Assembly (NCBI GenBank): GCA_021442155.1
Contig: CM038216.1
Span: 157,713,983 to 157,777,982 of the forward strand
Direction: 5' to 3'
DNA length: 64,000 bases
From: Cymbidium sinense
Taxonomy: Eukaryota > Streptophyta > Magnoliopsida > Asparagales > Orchidaceae
Shown here piece by piece: positions 46,751 through 57,359 of this stretch (position 1 is the first letter of the stretch; each line of letters starts with the position of its first letter). A program made the translations under genes and the position numbers. The notes under the pieces were generated by a model. The model saw only the letters and a program-made list of their open reading frames with translations, made no database searches and was not told where the DNA came from.

Positions 46751-48630
46751 AAATTGAAACTCCACTTAGCATACTTCACATGTGCTAGAGCTGAAGTTTC
46801 CCCTGTTTTCAAAAAATAATAAACCATACACACATAAAAGAGAAGTCAAGACATATTTGAACCCCCCACTTGACATACCCAAATTTGTCAAATGGGAGTT
46901 CCCCTTCCCTTGGAGAAGGTAGAGCAAATTGAATTCTATTTGCATTTGTTTGATAAAACTCCTTGCCAAAGTCTTGGACTTCAAAACACATTGGGAGCTC
47001 ATTTGACATGTCCAAGTATATCAAATGAGAACCCCCTTTTTGAAAATCATAAGAACAAATTGAACTCCATTTAACATACCTAAGTTTGTTAAATAAGTTC
47101 TTTTCTTTCAAAATCATAAACACACATTTGACTTTCACTTAACATACCAAATTTGTTAAGTGAGAGTTTCATTTTCAAAATCATAAACACATTTGACTTT
47201 CACTTAACATACCAAATTTGTTAAGTGAGTTTCATTTTCAAAATCATAAACACATTTGACTTTCACTTAACATACCAAATTTGTTAAGTGAGAGTTTCAT
47301 TTTCAAAATCATAAACACATTTGACTTTCACTTAACATACCAAATTTGTTAAGTGAGAGTTTCATTTTCAAAATCATAAACACATTTAACTTTCACTTAA
47401 CATACCAAATTTGTTAAGTGAGAGTTTCATTTTCAAAATCATAAACACATTTAACTTTCACTTAACATACCAAATTTGTTAAGTGAGAGTTTCATTTTAA
47501 AAATCATAAATACATTTAATTTCACTTAACATACCAAATTTGTTAAGTGAGAGTTTCATTTTCAAAATCATATACATTTGACTTTCACTTAACATACCAA
47601 ATTTGTTAAGTGAGGTTTCATTTTCAAAATCATAAACTCATTTGACTTTCACTTAACATACCAAATTTGTTAAGTGAGAGTTTCATTTTCAAAATCATAA
47701 ACACATTTGACTTTCACTTAACATACCAAATTTGTTAAGTGAGAGTTTCATTTTCAAAATCATAAACACATTTGACTTTCACTTAACATACCAAATTTGT
47801 TAAGTGAGTTTCATTTTCAAAATCATAAATACACTTGACTTTCACTTAACATACCAAATTTGTTAAGTGAGGTTTCATTTTTTAAACAATCATAACATTT
47901 GACTTTCATAACATACCAATTTTAAGTGAGGTTTCATTCAAATCACAATCACATTTAACTTTCACTTAACATACCAAATTTGTTAAGTGAGTTTCATTTT
48001 CAAAATCATAACACATTTGACTTTTTAACATACCAAATTTGTTAAGTGAGATCATTTTAAAATCATAAACACATTTGACTTTCACTTAACATACCAAATT
48101 TTTAAGTGAGTCTCTTCAAACATTTGATCCTAAACATATTGTTAAATAAATCCAATTTTCATGTCAAAACACTTGACTTTCACTTAACATACCAAATTTA
48201 TTAAGTGAGAGTCTTTTCAAAAGAAAACAAATATATCTCAAACAAATTTGGGGCTTTCACTTAACATACCAAATTTGTTAATCTCCATCTTCAAAGAAAA
48301 GTAAATCTATCTCTCACACTTGAGCTTTCACTTAACATACCAAATTTATTATGTCTCATTCTCAAAGAAATAAACATATCTCAAACACATTTACTTTCAT
48401 AACATACCAAATTTGTTAAATGAAACTCCATCTTCAAAGCAAATTTATCTAAAATCACATGACTTTCACTTAATACCAAAAAGTGAGTCTCATCATCAAA
48501 CACAAATCAAATAGCATATAACAACCAAATTTGTTAAGTAAAAGCCCCATTTTTAAATCAAAATATCACACAATCAAATCTTCATAAGTAAAATTATTTT
48601 AAATACACATTCGTATACCCAAATTTGCTA
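46750..48630 (+). repeat. Hairpin minisatellite in the 5' leader of E, about 27 units of about 64 bp
   Basis: Most units contain CACTTAAC, an 11-base loop (ATACCAAATTT) and GTTAAGTG, an exact 8-bp stem, joined by GAGTTTCATTTTC and AAAATCATAAACACA spacers with a TTTGACTTT lead. At least 20 units are regular (47,140-48,420); those at 46,759-47,100 and after 48,420 are divergent. In the divergent left-hand units the arms change together: TTGAC/GTCAA, CATTTGA/TCAAATG, CATTTAAC/GTTAAAT and TTAGCA/TGCTAG. It lies between the PBS and gag and would be transcribed as a row of stem-loops in the element's RNA. Confidence 0.85.
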
Positions 48631-48960
48631 AGTATAGGTCTTTCAAACTATCAATATTTTTAAACAAGATACACAAAACATAAATATCTCCAAGAAAATC
48701 TCTTCTCAAATTTTTCCCCTACCTAAATTGGTATGGGTTCATGAAATTAAATGGCAAAGACTCTCCTCATATCATCTCTCCATGAACCCCACTCACACAT
48801 GAAGGTTGTATGGGTTCAAACTCAAACTTCTACTTGTGTGGAATAAATATCAAGGTGAAATCGATATAAGTTTCTTCTGATCAAGGTGGTCTTTTAATTT
48901 TCACCATGGTAGCTTAGAGTATGTGTTTACTTTTCTTTCAAAATTAGCCTTGGATCGCTA
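48631..48960 (+). other. Leader between minisatellite and gag region, nothing recognised
   Basis: AT-rich text with two short near-repeats of TATGGGTTCA (48,731 and 48,808). I see no gene or clear structure. Confidence 0.4.
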
Positions 48961-48971
48961 GCCTCACCCAC

Positions 48972-50519
48972 TTGCCCACCTCATTCATTTTTTGGGAGGT
49001 TTTGGTTAGGATCACTTGTGACCACCCTCACCACATGTGGTGTGGCCAAGCTAGTCATCCATTGAGATATGTCGACTCAGTTTCCTCATTGAAGAGGGAG
49101 CTTCCTACTTGTAGTTTAGCCGGTGCAGTGGTTCCCCTCATGCATAGGCTAACACCCACTCTTGGATCCTTCAGGGAAGGCTATCTTGGGGATAGTCTCC
49201 CCCCACATGAGGTTGGGTCTAGTTCTCATGATGCCCCTGGTAGGGACCATAATGTCAAGATCAGCGGCATCATGGAGGAGGAGAGGTAGCTTCATCTGAG
49301 GGAGATCTTTGATATTGTCTCCCTCTTATCACAGAGAACAAGTTTCACCCCTCTCTAGTTGATGGAGAGGAAGACATTAGGAGATCTCAATTTCACACCC
49401 ATTCATTTGAGGCTCCTCAGATAGGTATGCCGCCTTAGATCAGCCAATTTGGCGAGCTTCTATGATCAGTGAGGGGCTCAATTTGATTTATATTATCATC
49501 CTCATAGTGTGGGCCAGAGGAGGCTAGGGAGGCAGTATCGTCTGATTACTAGTAGAGGAGAGGTAAGCAGTGGTGAAGGCTACCCATGGACTTTTTCAAT
49601 CATCGTGTGATCATATTGATAGCATTCTCTTGATTACCCACCATGGAGAGAAGCTCTATTAGAAAAGGTGTTACCCATCGATCCACTCCTCGCCCACCAT
49701 GACTTGTTCAGGTCCCGCCATCCACCATGCTAACAAAGGCATAGAAGACAACATCTGAGGAGAAGAAATCCTCTTGGTGATCCGACTACGGCCAAAGGGT
49801 CCCACTTCATCTACTCCATCGACTGAGGTGAGGGCAAGTTCCCTCTTGACCTCACTTCATCTTGGTGAAGAAACAATGTCATGGTCACCACCATGCCATC
49901 ACCATCGAGGTAGTGACTACAATGATGTGAAGGGGAAGGGGATTGTAGTGTCCATGGCGGTGGATCTCCCAGGGATTCACCCATGGTAGCCACGAGCATG
50001 TTTCTTCCTGAGTGGTGACCTCCTGAACTCGGTGATAGGTTATTTTATCTCAGTCAATAGCCCACCTCCATTGATCATGAGTGTTTGTCCCGCACAATTA
50101 TGCTCTTTAGATGAGATCATACTTTCTGAGAAGAGGGAACTCTTCGGGGATGATTTCTCTGATGAAGAGGATGCTAGGGTCAATTTTGATCCGGATAAGG
50201 ATGATCTCTTGAGGACTTGTCCATATGGATTGACTAGGGTTCCCTCCTGGGATCAATAGCAGAGGGTGTTGTAGTTGAGGAAGAAGACACAACTCATTCA
50301 ACCCAACACCTTCAGAAAAGAGATGAGCATATCGAAGATGGAGAAAAGAGTTGAAGACTTGTTAGTAGTCCTAGCACTTCAAGGCCAAGCTCCATCATGC
50401 TACTAGAGGCCACCACAGGTTGTTGCATGTTCTGGATCAGCAAGAGTACATCTCCAGGACCAAGGTAGTGGAAGTATGTAGGAAGGTGGTAGTACCTCCA
50501 TGCAAGAGATATAAAGCAT
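48972..50519 (+). pseudogene. Pre-gag region of element E, function unknown
   Basis: Composition shifts to richer GC than the flanks, and several plus frames of 70-105 codons follow each other (48,972-49,289, 49,774-49,989, 50,032-50,259). The last has an acidic stretch FGDDFSDEEDARVNFDPDKD, comparable in place to the glutamate-rich run before gag in element 2. I cannot find the IINTGD motif of elements 1 and 2 here. It may be the N-terminal part of gag or a separate upstream ORF, now broken. I do not recognise a domain. Confidence 0.4.
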
Positions 50520-51560
50520 ATGGTGGAATAGCAAGTGAAGGATGCATTGGCATCAAGTGCTCATGTTCCAAAGGGTAGACCCTACCCAAAGGAATTTGAT
50601 GTAGTCCAATATCCCAAGGGTTTTGTGTTACCATCCTTCAAGATCTTTGATGGCAGTGGAAACTCTCAGCAGTATATATCACACTTTAGAGCTAGCTATT
50701 GTAATATCAGAGGTAGTGATGCACTTCTCTTCTGACTCTTCATTAGTAGGGTGTATTTATTTGATTGGTACTATTTAGCGTGAAGACTTTCGAGTTGGAG
50801 CACCTCTTCATCAAGAGGTTTGTTGGAGCAAAGGGTAATGGGTGACCTCATTGTGATCAACAAAATTCCAATGAGTCCTTATTGATTATATTCTCGTGGC
50901 AAAGTATGAAATGTGAAACCTTGTCAACACATGATTAGAATTCATCTTAAGATTATTCATGGCTCAGTTGCTTTCATGCTCAAGGAATTTACAATAAAAA
51001 CCTTTGAGAAATTAATCAACAAGGCGGTTAGCCTACAAGGGCAAGAAAAATAGTTACCTTTTCAAGACCAATCGTTGCCCAAGCTAGAAAGCATTAAGAA
51101 GAAGCCAGGGTAGTAGTGTAGAAAAGGGAAGCGGAGAGCTCAATATAAGAGACCTTATCCACAATAGCCTCCATTGCCACCTCCTCTACCACCACCTCGG
51201 CCAGCATACCGACCACTACAGCTACCATAGCACGCTCCTCCTCCATAATATACTCAGGTACTCATATCCCACCGTAGCTATTACCCACCTACTCTTATAT
51301 AGATTGAATAAGCCATATTCATTCAAGAGGGAGGTAGTTAGGAAGATCTTTAAGAATCTCTTAAAGAACGACACTTACTAAGCCCAAGAGGCCGGAAGAT
51401 GTGGGCAAGAGTAATGATCCTAATTGTTGCCTCTACCACCGCATGGTTACTCATATCTTGGAGGATTGTGTCACCTTTAAGGATTGGCTTGAGCACATCT
51501 ACAAGTCAGGAGTTATTGTTATCCCCAAGAAATACTTGTTAGACCCTCCAGTTCTATCAT
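50520..51560 (+). pseudogene. Gag of element E (core and zinc-finger-like motif)
   Basis: A 66-codon frame (50,535-50,735) gives PYPKEFDVVQYPKGFVLPSF with KIFDGSGNSQQYISHFRASY, aligned to the gag core of element 2 (AEFDQVAYLKGYSVPKFNIF). A stop and frameshifts follow; LEHLFIKRF-type text (about 50,800) marks the ELxxxFxxRF helix. At 51,419-51,500 a CCLYHRMVTHILEDCVTFK motif matches element 1's CTYHRVISHLIEDCYVFK, a likely zinc-binding motif of the nucleocapsid part, with all its Cys/His kept. Proline-rich text (51,165-51,300) lies between. Confidence 0.78.
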
Positions 51561-52455
51561 AGTAATTCTTGGGGATACTTGTGATCCTTTGAAGATAAAA
51601 GAAGATTGTGATATTGCTTTATCTCGACCCTCTAAAAAGTGATCTCTAAGATCAAGAAGCTTTCTTTATAGGCACCTGAAGCAACTCAAACCTCCAACAC
51701 CAAGGAAGGTTTGCAAGTTGGAAAACTTGAAGAAGGTGTTAGCCCGTAGCTACCTTACTTGCGGGATAGCATAGCGCACCCAAGTCTCACTCCATCCATT
51801 CTACTTCTTCCTCCACTAGCTCCTCTTAGTAGGAGCATTGTAGCAGAGGGGTATACCCTTTCCACTTACTTTATTAGATTTCTATCATGTACCTCCATCT
51901 AAGAAGAAATCAATGAAGAAAGCTTTCTCACAGATTTTATTCCTCTCAAAACTCTCAAGTCTACAAAATAATAATGATAACTCTAGTTTTGATCATTCTT
52001 CTTGATTTAGAAATGGATTTTCCATTTCTAAATCATGAGTTCACCTCTTGAGATTGATTTGGAGCATCGACTTGATGATCCCTAGGAGAAGTGGTAGGTA
52101 CACGATGAGAGGTAGAACTTCTACAAATTCATCATTCCAAGAGGTCCAAGTTAACCTTCAGTGGAAAGTTCTACCTCCTAGGGTGGCACCTCGATAAGGG
52201 TAAGCAAATCATTGGTTCTAAAGATAACCCTCCACAAGATGCTCCACCCATGGATATGCTTGGAGGATCAAGCCAGGTTGACTACATGCACATCTTAGAA
52301 AGCCCTAAGTTAAGCATATATGATGCCCTTATCTTATCCAAAGAGATGAGGGAATCTCTAATCAAGGCTCTTCTTGATCCAGATATGCTTAGCCCGGTGA
52401 TCTTGAAGAGGAGGCTCAGTTAAAGGACACTCTAGGAGTTACATTCATTGATGAA
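51561..52455 (+). pseudogene. Gag-protease spacer of element E
   Basis: Broken text with a serine/proline-rich part. Near 52,290-52,370 it reads LSIYDALILSKEMRESLIKA, a conserved helix placed just ahead of the protease in Tat polyproteins and also visible as remnants in elements 1 and 2. No enzymatic role is expected. Confidence 0.6.
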
Positions 52456-52797
52456 GACTTGCTTAAAAACCAAGCACCTCTTTACATTACAGTGGATATT
52501 GGAAGATACATGATATCTAGAGTTCTTGTTGACCAGGGTGCATCAGTGAATATTATGAGTCTAAAAACCCTCACTTACTTAAGGATTGACATCTCCAAAC
52601 TTTTAAAAGAGAGGATGATGTTGAGAGGATTCAATGAACAAGAAGAGAGGGCTTTAGGCTCTATAGTGTTGCCATTAGAAGTAGATGATTGGAAGACTAC
52701 CAAGTTTCATATTATAGACTCAGGATACAATGCTTTGCTTGGAAGGCATGGATACATTAGAACAACATGGTTCCATCATCTCTACATTAGTGCATGA
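52456..52797 (+). pseudogene. Aspartic protease of element E
   Basis: The best preserved protease of the window: a 112-codon frame with APLYITVDIGRYMISRVLVD followed by QGASVNIMSLKTL, then a LRGFNEQEERALGSIVLPLE segment and FHIIDSGYNALLGRHGYI. The active-site Asp is at 52,531-52,533 in a D-Q-G-A-S box (family D-[ST]-G-[AS]). NALLGRxxY matches the C-terminal LLGRxW motif of Tat proteases. The frame ends by stop at 52,795; the downstream frame at 52,794-53,045 continues the polyprotein with a VHEVRIYEDATYYL segment. Confidence 0.85.
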
Positions 52798-52934
52798 AGT
52801 TCATGAGGGGTGGGATTGAATACTACGTCAAAGGAGATCTTAAGCCATTCAAAGTTCATGAGGTCAGAATATATGAGGATGCGACCTACTATCTCCCTCA
52901 AAATCAACAAGTATATTCTCATGAACTTGGAAAG

Positions 52935-53045
52935 TTCAAAAATAAAGAAAAAAAAAAAGAAAAAGAAAAAGAAAAAGGAAAAAAGAAAAAGAAAAAGAAA
53001 AGAAAAAAAGAAATGAGAAAGAAAACAAAAGGGAGCGAGAAATAG
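52935..53045 (+). repeat. Purine-only tract coding a lysine-rich run in element E
   Basis: About 110 bases are nearly all A and G (GAAAAA/AAAAG repeats). In either of two plus frames it reads mostly Lys with Glu and Arg, after the protease. It could be a microsatellite expansion in a spacer that was already basic. Confidence 0.7.
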
Positions 53046-53856
53046 ACTTGGAGGAGAAAGTAGAGCTTGACATTAGATTCCACCTGCAGTTCGTTACTTC
53101 ATTCGAGCATATGGGTAGGATGACTCCTCCACCAGGGGAAGAAGAGGTCTGAGACAGAGATGGAAGACCTCCTTATTGGCCATCCAATAGGAGTTATGTC
53201 CCTACTACCAGGACTACACCTACTATCTATATAGACTTAGAATCTAGTTGGAGGATGAGTCATATATGATTACACTAGCACTTCGCAATAAATCCCCATG
53301 CAAGTGATAGTGAGCCATCGATGAAGATGGGCTCAAGCAAAGCATAAGTGTATCCAAGTCTATATGTGAAACATTGAAGCATCGGTTGGGAACTTTAGCT
53401 CTAACCACTTTCCACAAAAGTTGAGGGTTTGGTAGTTAAGAAGCCCCTAAGTCTTCCACAAATGTAAAGGTATGTTCTTTCTTGGAGCATCATCCTCAAG
53501 TCAAGAAGTGATGTAGAACTTGAGGATGATTCATATAAAGATTTAATAGAATTACCTTTTGATTATCACTTGTGTTCTTAATTTAGCAAAGAAAGGATTA
53601 ATTCCACAGGCTTGGTCTAAACACAGTCAGATTACTTTGAAAGGTTATAGGATAACAAATGCAGACATTCATAATCAAGACACTAGGATTGATACGTGGG
53701 TCGGTGATGATGATGATTGCGTCATCACCAACCATTTGGAATCTGATAGGTTCTTTTCAAATCATGCTAACTCATATGAGGAGGTGTGCTTAGAAACTTC
53801 ACATGATCCAAATGACTTTGAAGTCAAGGATGCACGCCGAGTTCAGAAGAAGCGTC
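53046..53856 (+). pseudogene. Post-protease spacer of element E
   Basis: Broken polyprotein text. The frame at 53,559-53,873 has an aspartate run (TWVGDDDDC) and DPNDFEVKDARRVQKK near its end, just before the RT linker. Counterparts in elements 1 and 2 are only loosely alignable. No domain is recognised. Confidence 0.5.
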
Positions 53857-54060
53857 AGATCAACTATCGATGAGCTCAAAGAAATTAACCTAGGAATTGA
53901 AGAAGATCCACGCCCAACATATATCAGTTCTATATTGAATGAAAAAGAAACTAATGATTTAGTGAAGCTATTGATTGAGTTTAAGGATTACTTTGCATGG
54001 AGTTATGAAGAGCTGCCCGATCTATCTCCTGACATAGCAGTCCATAAACTAGTAATATAA
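53857..54060 (+). pseudogene. Protease-RT linker of element E
   Basis: STIDELKEINLGIEEDPRPT, then EFKDYFAWSYEELPDLSPD and VHKLVI match elements 1 and 2. The frame starts upstream at 53,803 and ends at a stop at 54,058. NPIKQAPRRM-type text follows toward RT. Confidence 0.78.
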
Positions 54061-54061
54061 C

Positions 54062-54910
54062 CAAATGCTAACCCTATCAAGCAGGCTCCTAGACGCATGT
54101 GATTAGACATTGAATAATAAGTCACTTTTGAAATCAAAAAATTGATCGATGTTGGCTTTATTAGAGAAGAAAAATATCCTACCTGGTTGGCCAATGTCAT
54201 CCCAGTTAAGAAAAAAGAATGGCCAAATTCGCATATGCGTTGATTTTAGGGATCTAAATAAGGCATGTCATAAGGATGAATTTCCACTTCCTATATCAGA
54301 ATTGATAGTGGACATTACCTCATCTCATGTAGTATTCTCTTTTATGGATGGGTCATCTAGCCACAACCAAATCAAGATGGCCCCAGAGGATGAAAGAAAA
54401 CACCTTTCAAATATATTGTTATAAGGTCATGCCTTTCGGCCTTAAAATGGTGCACATACCGGTGGACATAACTTGAATCTTTGATGAACTCATTCATCAT
54501 CAAGTTGAATGCTACGTTGATGATCTCATTGTTAAAAGAAAAGAAAAGGAAGGCATTTCTTTGACTTGAAAGTAATTTTTGAATGGTTAAGACAATACAA
54601 CCTCAAAATGGACCCCCTAAATTGTGTATTCGGAGTAGCTTCAAGAAAATTCCTTGGGTTTGTTGTCCGACATCAGGGAATTGAAATCAATCCAAAAAAG
54701 ATCAATGAAATATTAGAAATGCCACCCCCTAAAAACCTAACATAACTCAGTTCATTCCAAGGGCAGTTGGCATATATAAGACGCTACATTTCCAACTTAT
54801 CAAGAAGATGCCAACCATTCTCAGCACTTGTCAAAAGGGATGCAAAGTTCAAATGGGATGATAAGTGCCAGTATGCTTTCGAAGACATCAAGAAATATCG
54901 ATGACAGCTA
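54062..54910 (+). pseudogene. Reverse transcriptase of element E
   Basis: A frameshift (about 54,205) divides the fingers. The palm reads KKNGQIRICVDFRDLNKACH, FSFMDGSSSHNQIKMAPEDE, then a small deletion and frameshift after 54,400. The text resumes with GHAFRP-type residues, then IFDELIHHQVECYVDDLIVK with an intact YVDD at 54,513-54,524. The thumb KFLGFVVRHQGIEI is in another frame (54,645-54,690). At least three frame changes make it inactive. Compared with element 2 it lacks a stretch around the MPFGLKNxGATYQR motif. Confidence 0.83.
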
Positions 54911-54914
54911 TTAG

Positions 54915-55110
54915 CATCTATCCCGGCAAGCCATATATATACTACGCATTAGATGACTCCCTTGTTGGCTCAAACCAATGATGAAGGGAAGGAGAACACT
55001 CTATTTCATCTAATCCCTGATGAGGCAAACTATCCACCTATTGAAAAGCACGCTTTAATCTTTGCATCCCAAAAGCTACATACATGCTTTCTTATAAGGT
55101 GAACTTGATC
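54915..55110 (+). pseudogene. RT-linked RNase H of element E (partial)
   Basis: KPYIYYALDDSLVG, then QTNDEGKENTLFHLIPDEAN and YPPIEKHALIFASQKLHT are readable across two frames. This is shorter than the equivalents in elements 1 and 2, so part of the domain has been deleted or frameshifted. The catalytic Asp at YYALDD is off its usual place. Confidence 0.7.
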
Positions 55111-55135
55111 TCTAGACTCAATCCAATAATATCTC

Positions 55136-55790
55136 ATGGCAACCTTATCGATGGTTGGCGCATTGGTCCATGATTTTGTCTCGGTTGACATAACATTCAT
55201 ACCCTCCTGTATAAAGACAAGCACTTGTGGATTTCTTAGTAGCGCCTCCTGTGACTCTTCTCATGATCTCCCTGATGAACAAATCATGAACTTAGGGGGT
55301 ACTAGTGCTAATCGATGGGGGATGTACTTTGATGGTGAAGCTTCCTCTCAAAGAGGAGAAGAACCACAATTTACTATCTCAGGGAAGGCAGGGGGAGGAA
55401 TAGTTCTCCTAACTCCAGACTACGATGTGATGAGATTCTCATATCATCTGTCCAATCCATGTACCAACAACAAAGCTGAATATGAGGCTCTGATTTCCGG
55501 TCTAGAGTTAGTCATTACATTATGCGTCTAGAGTATCAACATCTTTGGGGATTCTCAGTTAGTCATCAACCAAATTGCTAGGTCTTACAAAGTTCTAAAA
55601 CCTAAACTCCATCATTATCATAAGTATACCATGGAATTGTTAGCCCAAATTCCAGAGGTTACCATCTACAAGATTCCTCGAGGAGAGAATGCAGTAGCAG
55701 ATGCATTAACCAAGCTTGCCAAAGAGTTGGTATGTCCGGAAGATGAGTCCATTTCAATAAGGGTCCAAAATAGACAAGTCTTATCCCTTG
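55136..55790 (+). pseudogene. Archaeal-type RNase H of element E
   Basis: A 131-codon frame (55,136-55,531) gives RWGMYFDGEASSQ (first Asp) and, in PCTNNKAEYEALISGLEL, the Glu. After a stop at 55,529 the same frame continues INIFGDSQLVINQIA (Asp) and, near 55,680, ENAVADALTKLAKEL, the domain's last helix with its catalytic-type Asp. All four acidic positions expected for the domain appear present. Only one stop breaks it, so this is the best preserved domain of E. Confidence 0.87.
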
Positions 55791-55839
55791 ATCTTTGAAC
55801 TCATCGAGATTCTCTCTTGAAGGGAGGTTTCCATTACCA

Positions 55840-57076
55840 AAAAAGATGAGGAGTTAGATTGGAGGCTACCATTCATGGATTATTTAAATATAGGCAAACT
55901 ACCTCAAGAGAAATCACTGGCATAGGTGAAACAGATAGCCCTTTCTTATGCTCTCATAGGCGGCACCTTGTACCAACAATCCTTCTATCATATGTGGTTA
56001 CATTGTGTGGACAAACACGAAGCCCATAGGATCATGACTGAAGTACACTCAAGTTTATGCGAAGCACACCAATCTAGTTTGAAGATGAAAGCCAAGATCA
56101 AGAGACTAGGATACTACTGTCATTCAATGCTCACAGACTGCATGGACGTAGCTAGGAGATGCCACTAATGTCAGGTACATGGTGTTGTCTTACATCAACC
56201 TCCCAACATTCTACATCCTACATTGGCCTCATGGCCATTTGAGTGTTGGGGTACTGACATTGTGGTCTCTATCGATCCTCCTTCTTCCAAAGGTCATCAA
56301 TTCATTATAGGCATCGTACTTTTCCAAGTGGGTGGAAATCCCACTTAGAGGTCACAACTTAACATGTGCTCAAGTTTTTCAGGAACCATATCATATATAG
56401 GTTCGGGGTGCCTCAATGAATTATATCCGATAATGTCACTGCATTCAAGAGCACTAAAATCGATAGCTTTTCCTAGAGACATAGCATAGATTGGAGGTAT
56501 TCTACCATCTAGTACCGAAGGGCAAATGGGTTAGCAGAAGACTTCAACAAAACTCTCATTCAAATACTGAAGAAGACACTAGATGATAATAAATAATGAT
56601 GGCATGAATAGTTAGTTGAAGCCTTATGGGCCTATCGCACCACATATAGAACTCCAACTCAATCTACCCCTTTCTCCTTAGTGTATAGGTCTGAAGCTGC
56701 TACCATTAGAAGTCCAACTCCCATCACTAAGGATAGTCGTGGGTAGTAAATGACAACGGAGTAGAATGCCAAGTTACGGTTGGAAGAGCTCGAAGGTTTG
56801 GAGGTGAAACACCTATGGGCATGCCAAAACCTCAAGTTATACAAAGCCAAGATGATTCAAGCTCATAACAAGTTGCGTCCTAGAGCTTTTCAAGTAAGAG
56901 AGCTTAGTTTAGTTCTAAGGAGACCAATTATTGCCCGTTAGAAGATAGGAGGCAAATTTGAACCCACTTGGGAAGGCCCTTATGCCATAGAAAAGGTCTA
57001 CCAATGAGGGTCTTATCATCTTATAAATTATGAAGGAGAGCGCCCGATGCTTCCAATCAATGACTCTACTTAAAAA
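55840..57076 (+). pseudogene. Integrase of element E (end of gag-pol)
   Basis: The N-terminal finger is in an open frame (55,926-56,168): EAHRIMTEVHSSLCEAHQSS supplies the His pair and DVARRCH then a stop, then CQVHG, the Cys pair. The core shows CWGTDIVVSID (first Asp). The second Asp segment (about 56,430) is in a shifted frame. NGLAEDFNKT keeps the catalytic Glu (56,537-56,539). The C-terminal part runs through KMIQAHNKLRPRAFQVRELS, RRPIIA, KFEPTWEGPYAIEKVYQ and ends near INDSTLKKY-type text at 57,076. Frameshifts are frequent. Confidence 0.83.
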
Positions 57077-57359
57077 AATATTATCCATAAATCTTGTTTG
57101 AAAATAATTATCAATAAAAATTCTTTTCATCTCAAATTTCATTTCTTCTGTGTTAGAAATATCTTTTTCTTGTGAAAGAGAACCCAAGAGGCATCCTATC
57201 CATCCACAATACAAACATAAACTACAAAACGATCCTCCAGTGCTATTAGGATAGGTGTAACAGAACCCAGGCGGCAACCTATTCCTTCTTTCACAACACA
57301 AATAAACATATATCTTTTGTCTCAGGCTATTTTGACGTGGAAGCAAGCCACTTGTGGCA
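57077..57359 (+). other. Start of the 3' UTR of element E, non-coding
   Basis: Text after the integrase stop: AT-rich, with a repeated AACCCA(A/G)G(A/C)GGC phrase near 57,180 and 57,265. No gene is seen. A 149-codon minus-strand frame crosses this junction (56,915-57,364), but most of it lies antisense to integrase and has no recognised domain. Confidence 0.45.

Noticed and set aside
47060..48600. CRISPR-like array (regular repeats in the leader of E)
   Set aside because: Repeat and 'spacer' are both repeated from unit to unit, there are no cas genes, and the context is a plant retrotransposon, so it is a tandem minisatellite.
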